In this document: positions 12,831 to 26,492 of the stretch, one piece after another
Layout: each line of letters starts with the position of its first letter
Position numbering within the stretch: the stretch's first letter is position 1
NCBI GenBank assembly: GCA_032191485.1
Contig: JAVDOI010000003.1
Coordinates: 9,114,986-9,178,985, forward strand
Source of the DNA: Leptoclinus maculatus
Taxonomy: Eukaryota > Chordata > Actinopteri > Perciformes > Stichaeidae
Length of the DNA: 64,000 nt
Direction of reading: 5' to 3'
Notes under the pieces: generated by a model
Databases searched by the model: none
The model's input: the letters and a program-made list of their open reading frames with translations, nothing else
Told to the model about the DNA's origin: nothing
Position numbers and translations under genes: made by a program

Positions 12831-15813
12831 TTGCCTAATATTTGACTTAAACAACTAATCTAAATTATTGCTAAATAATTAGTTTTACTTCTAATATACA
12901 GGACATAGCATAGTGTGTGTGTGTGTGTGTATTGAAAGAAAGCGAGGTGGTTGTATTTGATTGACTATTTGTGATCATTAGCTCAAAGAGCATGTATGTT
13001 TGACATTTGCTATCGAACTATTCGGTGAGTAAGTGGAGTTAACTTCACACCGCAACATTGATTTCACGAGTCTCACCTCCTGTTAATTAAATAGTTTTCT
13101 GTAAATGAGGACGTGAGATGCAACTTAAATGCCAGTGTGCCAGTTTGCCATCTACCACTTTACTGGTGATCCGTTACATCACAAAATTGGGACAACTTTT
13201 AGGAGAGCTCAGAGTGCAGATTTCCCTCTCAGGCAGGAAGAAGTTCACGTCGTTAAGAAGGGGAATCAAGAGAAACAGGAGCAGATGAGGTCATGACATA
13301 CTGACCCTTGCTGTTGACTCTCTCTACACTTCTCCCGTGACCATAAAGTACCTCGTCAAGCTGATGTGAAAGCCCTTAAACGCTTTCATTAGTCCCCAAT
13401 ACCATTTCACTTTATATCCTCATATACTGCAGCTCTGTGGACCTCGTCTCCTGTAAACAGAATGGAGCCACAGCCAGTGTTTACAAATGCATCCCTCAAC
13501 TCCCCCTAATCTGTTTGTGATCAAGTTTTGCACAAAGCGGCCCAATAGGACTTAGTGAGTGATGCTTCACGAGAGTACACAACATTAATAACTCAAGTTA
13601 ATGGCTTATTATCTATTGCCTTTATCAGATTGACAAAACCCATGGCATTAGCAGAGCGCTGAACGAGGAGACCAGCATCAATTAAATCGCACACCTCTCA
13701 TTGTTCACGTTTAGGCGGCATTGTAGTGTGACAAGGGAAAGATAATTAGGTATTAAATCTTATTAAATTGACCATTGAGTGAAACAGATTCCCAGTTAAG
13801 TTATGCAAAACAGCATTAATCCATCACAAGCACGGCTTGCTGCATGCTTCGCCTTGTCTCACCTTGTCGTATGCTAATTCTCCTCACCTATCCTCCGCTG
13901 CCCCTTTCACGTGGCCTGTTGCGGCGTTATCCCGCCTCGCTGTCCCGTGTGAAAGGTACGGAGGCGGAACGAGTGGGACAGAGTTGTAGCTGAGGCGGCG
14001 TAGCGGCGGATCTTCTTTGTGCAAGAATTGCGGGATCTCAACCTCTCTCTACGGCACCTTCTTCTCACTCAACAGTTCGATCACGTACTCTCACACAGGC
14101 TTCACTGAACGTGTGTTGATACGGAATCACACCTGCAAATATTAAAACACTTTGTAATTCTGTTTTCCCAGACTTGCGTCGTATGGGGAGCGGCGGGAGT
14201 CGAAAAATAAAGAAAAGTCAGAGAGCTATGTCATCCAAACTGCACCCAAATTGTTCTTCAATGGATCGTGATCCTCAAAGCTCGCGGCGAAGTAATTGTT
14301 GTGGGCTCGTTCATTTGCGGCGTGCGTACAACATCACGTGCGGGGAGACTTCCAAAGCTCAGGCCTCAAGGACAAGCATTTAGAGGCCAATCAGGAAGCA
14401 GCGTGATGCAACCATGCGGTCGTTACCCTCCGGGGCTCGCCTTGTTGGATATGGAGATGGCAGTGGGAGGGATATATTCGCAAGCACTTTAATTGATTTC
14501 AGTCGAGGAACAGACCACCCAGATGTTGTGCAATTGCCTCCATCCATACCAATAAATACGGAAAAATCCATGATTAAAAAAATAATAATGATGGTAATAA
14601 TAACTATCAAGAAATACAGCGATTCAAGTACTGGAGAGGAGACCAGGGCCATATTAGATTGCTGCAATTATTCTGCTTCTTGTTGATTTGAATTGTACAA
14701 CGCACAGCTGGTGTGAAGCAATGAGGTTACATGTGGTTGTTTTTCTCGATTAATTGATGAATAGTTTGGTCTTCACTACAAATGGCTAATGAGTCACATG
14801 GCGTGTGTAGGAAAGGCAGTATTTCTAAAACCCCGTTGGGAAGAGCCCTTGAAATGAGACGGGGGGCCACGGTTGGTCGCCTGGAATCTGGAAATACGGA
14901 CCTCCTAGGATCAGGCCCCCCCCCGAGTGAGGACACAGCCGGTGGCTGCTGTTCTGTGCCACCGTCACATCTCTCTGTGTGCACTGTGTGTGGCCCCCAG
15001 GCAAAGACAAGCACTCTGGTCCTGGCCGCGATGTGCTCGAGCATCGTTTCTAAGCGACCTCCGCCTCAAAGCGTGGAGGAAATGAACGAGGAGAGTCATG
15101 ACTGGGTGGGTGGATGGAGGGATGGACGTCTGTTGTGGCTCCACTCGCTTTAGAAATAATGATGTCAATGATTGCTTTGAGAGCATGTGTTGAACTTCAG
15201 CCTCATCTTGCGATGTGCGGCTTCCCAGCCGTGATACAAGTCCACATATTGGCAAACATCTTCATCAACAGTTCATCAATGTTTGTTTTGAAGCCTGTTT
15301 TGCTACACATCGAGCATAAATGATCACTTAAAGGTGTATTTTTAACCACAAGGCTTTACAGGCTTTATGTTCTTTTATTATATTGCTGCCAGGTTACTAT
15401 GCATTTCAGCAGCAAAGAGTGTTCCTCAAGAGCAGAGTCATATTGTGTGCTCTCCGTTTACGACACAGTGTTCCCAACAATACTTTGCGCTGTTATAACT
15501 GACCTGTCCTTCACCCTCTTCGTCCCCTAATGCCTGCCACTCTTCTTCACGCACACTCTCGATCTGACAGCGCACAGATTCCCACACGCAACTATATACA
15601 AGCGTGTGCCAACCTGTCTGACATTCCGATTTACATCCGCTCGCCTCGCAGAGATTCAACAAATGGCTCGTCGATGAGATTCAGCGGAAGCAGACCCATG
15701 GGAATAAGAAGAAGAAGTTTGTGAAGCAGGGATATAAACGTGAAATGGGAGACATGTTTGGCCTGTCAGCAATCAATCCCAACACCTGCTGTCAATATGT
15801 TTCTCTCTGTTTC

Positions 15814-15840
15814 GTGTGTGTGTGTGTGTGTGTGTGTGTG
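15814..15840. repeat. (GT)n microsatellite
   Basis: About 13 GT units followed by a pyrimidine-rich stretch. Simple repeat. Confidence 0.95.
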
Positions 15841-16145
15841 TTTCTTTCAGTTGTCGTCTGTGTCGCACACTTCAAACACCAGGTGCCAGTTGTCTTGAAT
15901 CCGATCCAGTCTGTCTGCGCTCAAAGCCTAGATCCAGGTTTTCCGCATCACCTTTCATCCCATTACTGCTACTTGTGTTGGATCTGGGGGTAAACTAAAT
16001 CAGCGCTCTCGCTGCATTCAATTATTACTAGAGTGCTGTGGTTTGAGTGACTGTCTGGGGAAGTATTTGTATTCTAAAACTTTTTAAAAACTAAATACTT
16101 CAGACGTGTTTCATCGTGACAAATAGAAACTTTTCAATTTGAATC

Positions 16146-16205
16146 ATGTTAAGATAAGATTTAACTAGATGATCCTTTATTTGTTGGCAAATTTGTCAAT
16201 TTGTA
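16146..16205. repeat. Fragment of 'aagataagat...tttatt' dispersed repeat
   Basis: It starts with 'aagataagat' and runs into a 'cctttattt' segment, like the well-known fish repeat that also appears near 40200. Short and degenerate. Confidence 0.4.
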
Positions 16206-17667
16206 TTAAATTGCATTTGGACTAAACTTACAGAACTTATAGCCGACATTTCAAGTAATTCATCTGAAACTCTTTCAGAAGATGAACAGTAACAAGACTG
16301 GCATAGTCCTAATTAGTACAGATATTTAAACATACTTATCTGAAGCAGACTTTTAGTAAGTATCAGTTTCTATTGGCCCAAAGCTAACATGGGTGGGATT
16401 AAAGGACACAATATGTTTGTTTTACTGGCTCAAATGATTCCCTTCTGTAGAAATGCACTTTTTAATGATACAGCGCAGTTTTGCAATTCACAGCAAATCA
16501 TTTAGAGGACTCTAGTGGATAGAGTGCCAGATTCCAGTTTGAGAATCACTTCTTTAGCGCATTAATAGTGGCAGCTTTCTACAGCCCGTCGCTCTACAAG
16601 TGTATCAGCTGAACTCCATGGAGTGGTTGTATCTGCTGTTTGGGTGGTAAATACTTTTTGTATGATGCGTTTAGGTGCACCCCGGGCACTGTCAATAGCA
16701 CTTCTTTCATTTCACCGCGGTGAAATGAGGCCAGTAAAACACTAGAACAGGCACTTACACTAATTACGTTTTACTATCAGATACGTCCAGGTTCACCTTC
16801 ATTCCCCAGAGCGACATGCAACCTGGCTCCATCCAAGTCAACACGGGGCGTTAATCGGGTGTCTGTGTGCACACAAACGTGAGTGTCATGAGTATATGAA
16901 TTCTTCCAGTCATACAGTGCATGTTGTAGCATTTAAGAGATTGCATAGCACTCTTATCAGTACTAATTGTTTCCCACCCTCAAATAATGTCAGTGCAACG
17001 TCATTTCTCCGATCAGATTTTGTCCTGATTAACATCGCAGCAAATCCTTTAATGCACTGATTGACTTTGTGCCTCTAATGTCCCGGCTGACTTTGGAGAA
17101 ACCGGCGAATCAGAGACAAGGATCTGAAGTGGACTGCCGGTATCACTTCTGTCTCCCAAAAGTCATTTTTGCCCCCCCCCCTCCGCTCTCTGGGCCGCTG
17201 TGGTCTGTAGAGAGGAAAATTACATTAGAGGGGAAAGGTTTTCAATTGTCTTCTCCAGGCGGAGGAGTGTGGATGCCTGCAGGCCCCGGGGGACCTGTAG
17301 TGTTTTTAAAAATCAGTTCCGTGATGGGATTGTCTCTGGGGACGGAGGGCTGGTGTGGACCTTCCCCCGTCTGCCGGGATACAGTCAGTGATGAACCTGC
17401 TGCTGACTGTGGAGCTTTAAAAACATCCGATTCTTTATGGGCATGCCTTTGGCATGTGTGTTTGTTTTTACTTCAGCCCTGCAAATAACGACAGTTTGAC
17501 AATATCAAATTATCTCTCATTTTGTCCTGAACTCCTCAGTGGCTGCAAAGGATGGGCACTTCAGAGCGTGTTGCTACGGCAACCAGGAACAGTTCTGAGG
17601 CTTCCTCTAACAAGTTGCCTGGGAATGCAGTCCTGGCTGTTACATAAGATGTGGCTTACTCTCGTTT

Positions 17668-17674
<7 letters not shown>

Positions 17675-17727
<53 letters not shown>

Positions 17728-17739
17728 ACACACACACAG
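17675..17739. repeat. (CA)n microsatellite
   Basis: About 30 CA units with two CAGA interruptions near the right end. Simple repeat. Confidence 0.96.
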
Positions 17740-18218
17740 ACAGGGCTTTTCCTGTGGCAGAATTTCACATTCAGCATGATTTATTCATAGCTGGATAGCT
17801 GCACTGGATTTATGACGCTACCATGTAAATGCAAGCCCATGCAATCTACCACACTTGACAAGAGTTGGCGCGGGGGCATTGTTGGAGTCCAAGTCAATTT
17901 CTGGGGCTGTTGTAAATTAAATGGGGGGGGGTCTTTGAAAAGATTCAGATTGAGGAGACCCTTGCCTGAATAAGAAATGGTACAAAGATTGCGAGATAAT
18001 TTGACACCGTTGCTGCTGCTGTTGTGATGTTGTACACGTTCAGTGAGCATTGCTAATGCAGCCGTTTGTCTTCAATTCCAAAACACAAAAGAGGAACCAG
18101 AAAGTTTGTGAAGCTCAAAAGCCCCATCAATTGTCATTCTGGGAGGAACAAGGAACGCTGATCCCGACACTATATTCAATTAATTTCTACCACCTATCGT
18201 TCCGTCCCCACTTTGACT

Positions 18219-18242
18219 GGCAGAGAGAGAGAGAGAGAGAGA
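18219..18242. repeat. (GA)n run
   Basis: About 11 GA units. Short simple repeat. Confidence 0.9.
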
Positions 18243-19198
18243 CAGAGGGGAGCTGAGGAGGAGCGCTGAGCACAGCGCAGATAACACACTTCATCATTAG
18301 CAAACTCACGATAAGTATTCAGCCATTCAGCGGCTTCTCCTTATCTGGCCGCCGTAATCTCTCTGCAGCTAAATACTATGGCTGCCTTCAGCTCCCCACT
18401 CTGTAGGTGAAATTGGGTGTTGGAGAAGAGAAATTGCCATTTTATGTTTGTCGGGACAGCTTGCCAATAGCCTAATCATTTTTTAAGAGATTAGTGCCGA
18501 GGCCGATGGACTTGTGTGCAGAGCTTACAGGAACATGCATATGTGCTGCTATAGTCCTGTTCACATCTGGATCAATCTGCATCTCCTGTACCTGCTGTAA
18601 CTCCACGGACTCTTCCAGAACAATACAGCCACACGCAAATTGTCTTTGTCCTTAATTATAATCGTTCCTTACAGAAGCTAAGAATACCCGCTTACCTCCG
18701 CTAGCTTCTCCTTCCTGTAATCCAGCCCTCTGTGCTTGCAGGCAAACCTCCCCCCCCTCTGCTGGGAGAAAGATAGTGGGTTGTAGGCTTTGATTGTTTT
18801 GGGAGGGTGGGAGCGGTGGCGAGGGTCTCGCTTTCTGACATCTGTCACATCCAGGTAGCCCTCTCAGGTGTGTAAGAATAGCCACATGCAGCTCGGTGCA
18901 ACAGGAACCGCTAGAGGCTACAGTGCAACAAGCTATAAGCCAGTGTTTTAGTTCAGAACATTTAAAAAATGAATTATCATGCATTATCAACATGTCAAAG
19001 ACGAGTTGTTTATTGTTTTGGCCACTTTGGATTAAATCCAATGAAGCAACTATCAAAACGTACACGGACCATACAGGACCCGGGTAGTGGCACAGTAAAC
19101 ACAATATAGGCCGAAGATTATATAATAGCAGTGTTATTTTTGACTGCCTCTGAGTTTCAGCAGTTTGGTGGAGTTTTGCGTATCTTTGCATTACATTG

Positions 19199-19275
19199 AG
19201 AGCAATGCAAGACGAGTCAAATTCCTTGTATATGTATTCACATACTTGGCCAATAAAGGTGAATTGGATTATTTT
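19199..19275 (+). repeat. Probable LINE 3' tail fragment
   Basis: The order 'gcaa gacgag ... aattccttgta ... catacttggccaataaa' is the 3'-end signature of a widespread fish non-LTR element, whose copies end in a 'gattctgatt'-like tail. Here the tail is degenerate ('gaattggatt'). Nothing 5' of it reads as reverse transcriptase, so this is at most a 5'-truncated remnant. Confidence 0.55.
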
Positions 19276-22200
19276 TATGTAATTTTAATCACATAACTGT
19301 GAATAATTCATCACAGAGTAGTGTTCAATTAGATTATATGGTTATATTTTAGCAGAACACTTCGTGTGAAAAATTCACTGTCTTTGAGGTTGCAAAGTGA
19401 AAATGCCAACGTTACAGAATTGATTGTTAGCTTATCTTCTTTCCAGTTTGAATACGTCGGAGTGGTTGTCTGGGACCACCTACCTGAGAGTATCACCTGA
19501 TGAGGCAGTCGCAGGGGAGGTAGATCTCTATATCTGCTTGTGATGTAAAGCAGTGGAACATTGTTCTTGAGCATCGTATGCACTCACTGATCCACCTGTT
19601 CACCCGTTTCTGAGCTATCTAGCATTCTGTTTTTACCATTACTTACGCTTTTATTTTTCAGTAGCCTTCTTCAGTATGGAAGCACTCACACAAGCACAAA
19701 CAATCTAAACATCTGTGTTTCCTGCAGCTGTTTTATCTAGCAAACGGTTGTAGATCTTGGCCAGATCTTGAGTTCCCAGTTAATGCAAGGGTCTCAATTC
19801 CCCATATGCAACGCCAGTGCATCTTCTTAGATATGCAAACACTTGTGGAAAAGCACAACACTTGACGATGATATCTCTATTTACTGCAATGGGACTTTAG
19901 TCAGATGTTTCCAAAAATAAAAGCAACATGATGTGCGTTCCCTGTGACAGAGCCGTTTGAACTGTTTATCTGCTAATCACAGTTATTGTTTCACTGTGTT
20001 AAATGTCATCGTTTTAACACAGGTGATAAAGTTCATCATAGACTCCCGAGTGTCTCTGTGTATTGTCACAGAGGCGTGTGCGTACTGCTGAATCATTGTT
20101 GTGGTGTAGGCTCAGTCACACCGGCTGTGCTCTGAATCCCCCCCCCCCAGCATGAATTCCCAGTTTGATTTAAGGCCAGTTGTAAGAGCAGGTTCTCCCC
20201 CGTCGCGTGACTGCATGAGCAGCCATGCGAACATACGTGTCCTCGTGTGACACAAGCAGTGCTGACTCGGCACAAAGCAATATAACAGACTCTCTGTTTT
20301 CCACCTCGTGTCTCAGCATCAGGGCTCAGTCGTAGCAGCAAACACGGAAACAGAGAGGGGTTTTTTTCTGCCATTTTAGGTGTCACGCTCGGCCAGAGAC
20401 AAGATAGTCCATGAGAAAAAAATGTATCAGTGACAAGTGATTGGCTCACAATTGCGGTGGCAGTTTGAAACAGCTCCGTTAGTTGAGTATTGCGTTAGCA
20501 ATTAAAATGCTGCGGGTTCAGTTTCAGCTCACTACGTGTGCGTGAACCGTGCTGCGCTGTCACGTGGATGGACAAGTGATCAGGATATCTGCCAGAGCCA
20601 TAAGCCGGGGCCTTATTTTGAGCGGAGCTGCTGTGGATGGATATCATGAGGCTTGCAAAGCTGACAGATTTACTGCTTTGCCTCTTTTTGTCCGCTGCCT
20701 CCTTCCCCAATCTAATAGCTCAGACCATTGCTTGATTTGCACCGAGGGTTGAGGACACAATTCCCCTTCCTTTTGATTTTCTAAAGAAAGGCCAGAATTC
20801 TGCGGAGAGCGTTTAACCTTTTGGGAGACGGATAAGAAAGCTACTCTTATCGATTTGTTTTTGCTCTGAAAATGAGGGGTGTGACTTCCCTCCGGGCCAG
20901 TTTGGAAGGGATGCTGCTGGAATAGGTAGAACAGGCAGCTTTTTTTTGGAAATATGTTCTGAACCATTCTGGTTACTAACATTTGTTGCACAGTAGAGAT
21001 TTTTTTTTTAAGCCGATCTAAAAGCGTGTAGGATTGAAATGAGCATGACAGATGTTTTCAAGTGTTCTCTACGGGGGGGGCACAAAACACACAACAAGTA
21101 CTGAAGCAGTTTTGGTCGCGTTTGATGCCAGAAAACTCCGAAATGACAGATCTTATCGCTGATGCAAAAAACATCAAAAGCCGCCATCCTAAGTCTCTCG
21201 TGTGTGGCCTAAACATCGTGGCGTCTTCCTCGCACTCGCCTGTCACTTAGTGCAGTCGCCAGCCACCATTGCTAACCACCGCCACGTCTGAAGGTCGCAC
21301 GCCTTTGATCTCTCAGTCTACTCCAGCGCTTTATTATCTTTTAACTTTGTTTTCAACTCCGGTTAAGGTCTGGGCCGGTGGAAGAGTTGGGGGGGCTGTC
21401 AGGGATACTCTGTGCAGATATAATGCTATTTAAATGCTAATGTGTTAAGGGGAGCAAAACGACCTTTACTCACACTCTGCACTCGGGGGCGGAGCAGCAG
21501 CACAAAACAAAAGCCCCGTAATAAATGAGCCTCTTCCTCTGACTCTCCACCGCTCGCCTCATATATAAGGTGTTTTTTATCTCCGTCGAGCTCAGAGGGC
21601 TTTGACTACATCATAGAGCTGGATGTTGGTTCAGATGTTAGATCAGACATGATAGGAAGATTGCCCAATGTGCCAATTGTTAAGCTGAATGGGATTGGTT
21701 ACATTTTTAAAGGCATGATGGCCCCCGACACTCAAAGATGATGTTGCTGGATATTGTGCTGAAATTTAATTGCCAACCAGTTTCTAAATTCATCCTCCAT
21801 CCTAGCAGTCCATCTCAGCAGTCGGCACCCTTGCCTGGAAGCCGATAATGTGACGGCAGGTGCTGGTATCAGTGTAAAAACAACAAGCACCTCTCTCCCT
21901 GTCCACAGGTGTCACAGATACTTGTCTCCCCCGTTTGCAGAGCACTCGCCAGAAGGACGCACACTCACCGAGAGAGCTGCTTTCCCTCGAGCCGTCTCGT
22001 GTGTAAAATATGAAATACCGTTTCGAAATGTGTTGCAGGGACTCACTCCTTGAAACGTGCGTCTATACTTTTTTTTCTTTCCTTAAGCAAAACTTAAATT
22101 TTTGTATCAGCAGAGGAAGAGGAGAAAGAGATATGGAGGGCGGATGAGTCTGTCATCTGTCGTATAATCCCGGGAAATGCCATAACTCCGCTAGATCATT

Positions 22201-25200
22201 TATTCTGAGCAGCTCCCTGAGATACCTCAAGGAAGAGTCAGCCGTCAGAGAAAGGCCTTGGAGTAAGACAGTGACATAACTTCAGACAGAAATGTAGCAT
22301 CAAATCAATCAATCATGCACCGTCATCCTTCTGCTGCAACGACTAGCAAAGCAGTTAACCGGACTCAAGCTCAGGGAAGGCCGCCTGGTTTAGCCTGTAG
22401 AACTGTGCTCCGTAAGTGATGTTTTTGCACGTTATGCATGTTCAGCTCTGCGATGTGCAGCCATACCAAAGCAGTCCCTCCTGAGGAGAAATGTCCTCAT
22501 GTATGCTTAGAGCAGCCCGGATTAATTTTAGAAGTTAGAATTCCTCGTGTGAGACTGGTAAACAACGAGGATTTGTTTTCATCTCGACAGATGGAAGACG
22601 ACAGCAAACGGAAGAGCAAGGCTGTACCTCAGGGGTTGAGATCTTAGACCTCATTAAAAACAAGTTTGAATGGAATACATTTTATCCAATTTGAAAGATG
22701 AAAAGAAACATCCACCCGTAGTCACAATTCACTAACATCACAGTAGTCGTTCCCGTGATCTTGGACGGGTTGGATTTGCAAAACTGAGGCTTTCTTAGAG
22801 CTGTTAGGCAAAATACTCAAGAGGAAAATCCTCAATATACCCAGTGACAAACATACTGAGGGTGCAGTGACAGGGCATGGGGGGGGGGTTTGTAACTTGT
22901 GTGAGTGAAGCTGACACAGATGTATTTGAATGTAGAACCAGTAAATAGAATACGTTTCAAGTTAATAACTGAATTGTTGCTGGGTAGTTGCAGGAAAGGT
23001 TCGGAGATGCAAATTTGGCGATCCTCATTTGGCTCTTTTTGAGTAAATGTGGCAATGTTGTAGGATTTTTGACAAAGTGTGATAAAGTAACTTGATTTGT
23101 CAGGTATTTAATTTGTAGGATTTATTTGTCAAACCTTTATTTGTCCAGGATAGTCTCAATGAGATTTAAAACCTCCTTTCTCAGTAGTGAGAATAGAGGA
23201 GGCAGTTTGTGTAATATGACCTTATAAAGTGTACCAGTGGACACACGAACTTTCAACATATATCCAACCCCTCATTGCAGGTTAGTCTCTTTAGGGCCTT
23301 AATAAAACCTTTTTTCTTTCATTTCTAGTTTTGTCCGAAGCCTTTAACATTGTCCATCCGCAAAAGGCAATTTAAATTAAGAGCCCTGAGAGTGACTGGT
23401 CATTCCTACTCAGGTTAATTAAAATGACTTTTTTTTATTTAATTTTATGGCACAACGTTTAAAAGGGAAGCTCCTTCTGGAGGCTTTTTGTGGCGCCATA
23501 AGGAGGTGCATGAGGTCTCAATAACTTTGCTCGATTGATGTCACCTGAGTCAGCAGAAAGAAGTGAGCTTACCAGACCTCTGCAGCCCGCTCTTCATCTC
23601 TGCTTCAGGCCAACGGCTCAAGGCAATGTTAGGTACTAGCAGAAGACACCCAAATCGCCAGGTTTTGACAAAAAAGAAGAGTGCATGCTCTTCGTATCCA
23701 GTGTGCCATGATGATAGATTACACTTTAAAAAGGAAAGAGGGAGCTGTTTCTGGGAAAGACATATTTGTTTCCCTCACTGGTAAAGATATCGACAAAGGT
23801 TTTTCCATATTGGTATTGAGACAAGAAGAAAAAACAGACACCGGTTTTGTTAGAGGGTAATGTGGCCTTCATTCTGAGGAACAGCAGCACTGAGAATACC
23901 ACCGGTATGAACATTTCACCTAGCAGTAAGATTGGATCATTGGAGCACCTGGCTAAGCCAAGTTAAGGTGCTTTTTCCTCCACAACGGTCCTACGAGCCC
24001 TCTTGCCCATTTTGTTAATGGTATCTATGTCGATATTTAATAATTAAGTTCCTTATGATATTTTAAGAATTTAGTGATTTGTCAGTACATTGATATAGCT
24101 TAAAAGCGCTACAATTTGGCCTAAAACTCCCGTCCTCCTCCTCTCCCTCTTACCGTAGCTCATAAAAGCTCTCCTTCATTTGATGGGGTTACAGAGAGAG
24201 TGAAGGTGCTCGGGTTTATGAGGCGTGACATTGGCAGGCAAGCAAGCTAAGATATGGCTATTCTTTTTTTGTTTGTTTATTTGCTATTGGACAAGACAGG
24301 ATGCAGATGAGTGTAAAATATGACCTGGGCTATAGCTATTCTGCTACAATATTCTGTTTTTCATGGTGAAGCTAGTAATGAGGAAAGACAGACAGCAGGT
24401 AACTAGAAATGCTTGTTATTAATAAGATTCTACACTTTTTATATGTTCTTGTTATATAGCATAACTTAATTGCCACTCATGAGCTAATTTAAACCTCAAA
24501 GTGAAAAGGTATTCATATGAAGGCCTTTAGATTGGTTTGTACTCTACATTTTAATTGTTTCATCTGTTTGTTGCAGATGATCAAAAATATTATTTTCGGG
24601 GTCGTGTTTATTGTTCCACGTTGAATTTGAACCCCTATTTTTCTGACGTGATTGAAAGGGCTGATGTTGTAATGACTGACGACATACGGTGGGTGAGGCA
24701 TCAAGATAAAGTAAACCCATCCTCTGATTAAGTTCAACACAATGGAATAGAGTACTGGGATGTCTGCCCACAGCACTGGGTTTTAATCTCGGACTAAATG
24801 GCCAGCAGAAACTAAAAGGAGGGAGGGCGCATTTGGTGATCAAGTCTCTCAAGGACGCGCCTCTGGCCGTATGCCTCGCAGCGCTCTCCTTCGGGGCTTT
24901 GACGGATGACACCACCGCCACGGAGTGATAGGCTATTATTTCACTTTGCATTGGATAAATGGCAGTGTCGGCTCCGACCTGTCGCCTGCCTTTCTCTTTC
25001 TTCCGTTCTCTCTTTTCCCCCCCTGTCTCTCCTGCAGTATGCCGTCACAGACCTCCATAGCAGGGATGGAATAGGATGGATTTTATCTGTTCAATCTGTT
25101 GATTTCACTTTCACATTTCAGATGTGCTACTTTTCAACTTTTTGAGTTTTTCCATGTCCTTTGTAGTTGAAGCGGATGGGGAGAGTGAGCGTATGAGGCG

Positions 25201-25344
25201 ATAATGACCAACCTCTCCGAGGTCTAGTAATTCGCTACTCGGCTTTTTCCCCCCCTCATCTTTTAATGTGATATGCATTTATTTTTCTGGAAAAAAATTA
25301 TTTTTAAACCTTGGGTGTGATCTAATATTCTGTCTCTCTTTCAG
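19276..25344. other. Non-coding stretch, presumed 5' intron of dlgap2 (part 3)
   Basis: I see no supportable exon. Small open frames on both strands have no homology I recognise and no matched splice sites. The interval ends in a pyrimidine-rich acceptor ('tctgtctctctttcag', AG at 25343-25344) feeding the first recognisable dlgap2 exon. Short G or C runs (for example near 20140, 21073 and 22880) are the only obvious simple sequence. Confidence 0.6.
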
Positions 25345-26492
25345 ACCAGCAGTATTCATGGTCGCCCACGCAGTACTTCGATGAGGACAGCTACTCCTCT
25401 TCACCCAGGAACATGAAGGGTCTCTCTGGCGGCCGCCCTGCCCAGCTCCACATCACCTCTCCCACCTCAGCCCACACCTGCGGCCTGGTTGAATGCGACC
25501 ATTCCCTGGACCATCACCTCCACCATGGCAACTCACGGCCCCCCTCCTACCTCCTCAGCCCCACGGAGAGCTGCCCCCTCGAGAGTCACCATCGCTGCTC
25601 CCCGCGGAGCTCCATCCACTCCGAGTGCATGGTGGTACCGGTGTCCATGTCGGCCACCGACCACTCCATCTCCAGTAGCACTTTCCCCCGCATGCACTAT
25701 GGCAGCGCAGCGCGGGAAAGCGGCGGCAACAATTCCGGCGGCAGGGACTCACGAGACGACGGTGGCTCCTCCTCGCATGGCGGCAGCGGCAAAATGAACC
25801 GAATCCCAGCGAACCTCCTGGACCAATTTGAGAAGCAGATGCCCCTGCACCGGGATGGCTTCCACACGCTGCAATACCAACGCACCTCCACCACGACCAC
25901 GACTACAGAGCAGCGCAACGAAAGCCCCGGGCGGATACGCCACTTGGTCCACTCGGTACAGAAGCTCTTCACAAAGTCGCACTCTCTAGAAGGTTCCTCC
26001 AAAATGAACGGTACCAAAGGCGACTCGCACCGGGACAACTCCCACCACCACCATCACCACCACCAAGGCCACCACAAACACAGCAAACGCAGCAAGAGCA
26101 AAGAACGTAAGTCTGACGGCAGCGGCAAGCAACGCTCGGGAGGCTGGTGGAGTTCGGACGACAACCTGGATAGCGACAGCACATACAGAACGCCCAGCGT
26201 CATGTCACGGCATCCCGTGGACCACATAGGCCACTGCTACCCTGACTCGATGCACGGCCACCTGGCTGGAGACCTGTCGCTGAAGACCTCCAAGAGTAAC
26301 AACGACGTCAAGTGCTCCGCCTGCGAGAGCATAAGCATGGCGCCAGAGGGAAAGTTCATGAAGAGGAGCTCTTGGTCAACGCTAACGGTCAGCCAAGCCA
26401 AGGAGGCCTACAGGAAGTCCTCGCTCAACCTGGAGAAACCCATGACACCCACCGACCTCAGGCCCAACCCCAGGCCCTGCCACTATCTACAG
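25345..26492 (+). CDS. dlgap2: dlgap2, large N-terminal coding exon (partial gene)
   Basis: DLGAP2/SAPAP2 is a postsynaptic-density scaffold that links PSD-95-family guanylate-kinase domains to SHANK. The exon starts after 'ctctctttcag'. Its first two bases finish a split codon (probably Asp), then the frame reads QQYSWSPTQYFDEDSYSSSP followed by MKGLSGG at 25413. Family landmarks follow in order: CSPRSSIHSEC, SSSTFPRMHY, RIPANLLDQFEKQ, HRDGFHTLQYQRTS, GRIRHLVHSVQKLFTKSHSLEG, WWSSDDNLDSDSTYRTPSV, KTSKSNNDVKCSACES and SSWSTLTVSQAKEAYRKSSLN. The exon ends in CHYLQ before a GTGAGT donor, in phase 0. A seven-histidine run precedes a basic KHSKRSKSKERK block. The YSWSPTQ lead-in and the TYRTPSV and KEAYRKSSLN text fit DLGAP2 rather than its paralogues. 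The Met at 25413 is an alternative start; translation probably begins in an upstream exon. Confidence 0.95.

Larger units (their letters stand above)
8975..19198. other. Non-coding stretch, presumed 5' intron of dlgap2 (part 2)
   Basis: I see no exon with a plausible acceptor, donor and protein text. It contains a well-preserved dispersed repeat (12301-12830), a poly(GT) at 15814-15840, a (CA)n at 17675-17739, a GA run at 18219-18242 and a short 'aagataagat' tail-like repeat near 16146. The interval 18241-18700 is non-repetitive and exon-free. It may be a conserved non-coding element, but that cannot be judged without alignment. Confidence 0.55.

Noticed and set aside
14782..15153. 123-codon open frame containing CTVCG, similar to the CTLCG in the human DLGAP2 N-terminus
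   Set aside because: The surrounding residues do not match the DLGAP2 N-terminus, and there is no fitting donor that would leave the needed phase 1 for exon 25345. The match is likely chance.
18652..19191. 179-codon minus-strand open frame
   Set aside because: No recognisable protein text or splice context, and it borders a LINE-tail-like repeat. Probably a chance frame.
25489..26184. Alternative-frame and antisense open frames over the large dlgap2 exon
   Set aside because: Shadows of a GC-rich coding exon whose main frame is clearly DLGAP2.
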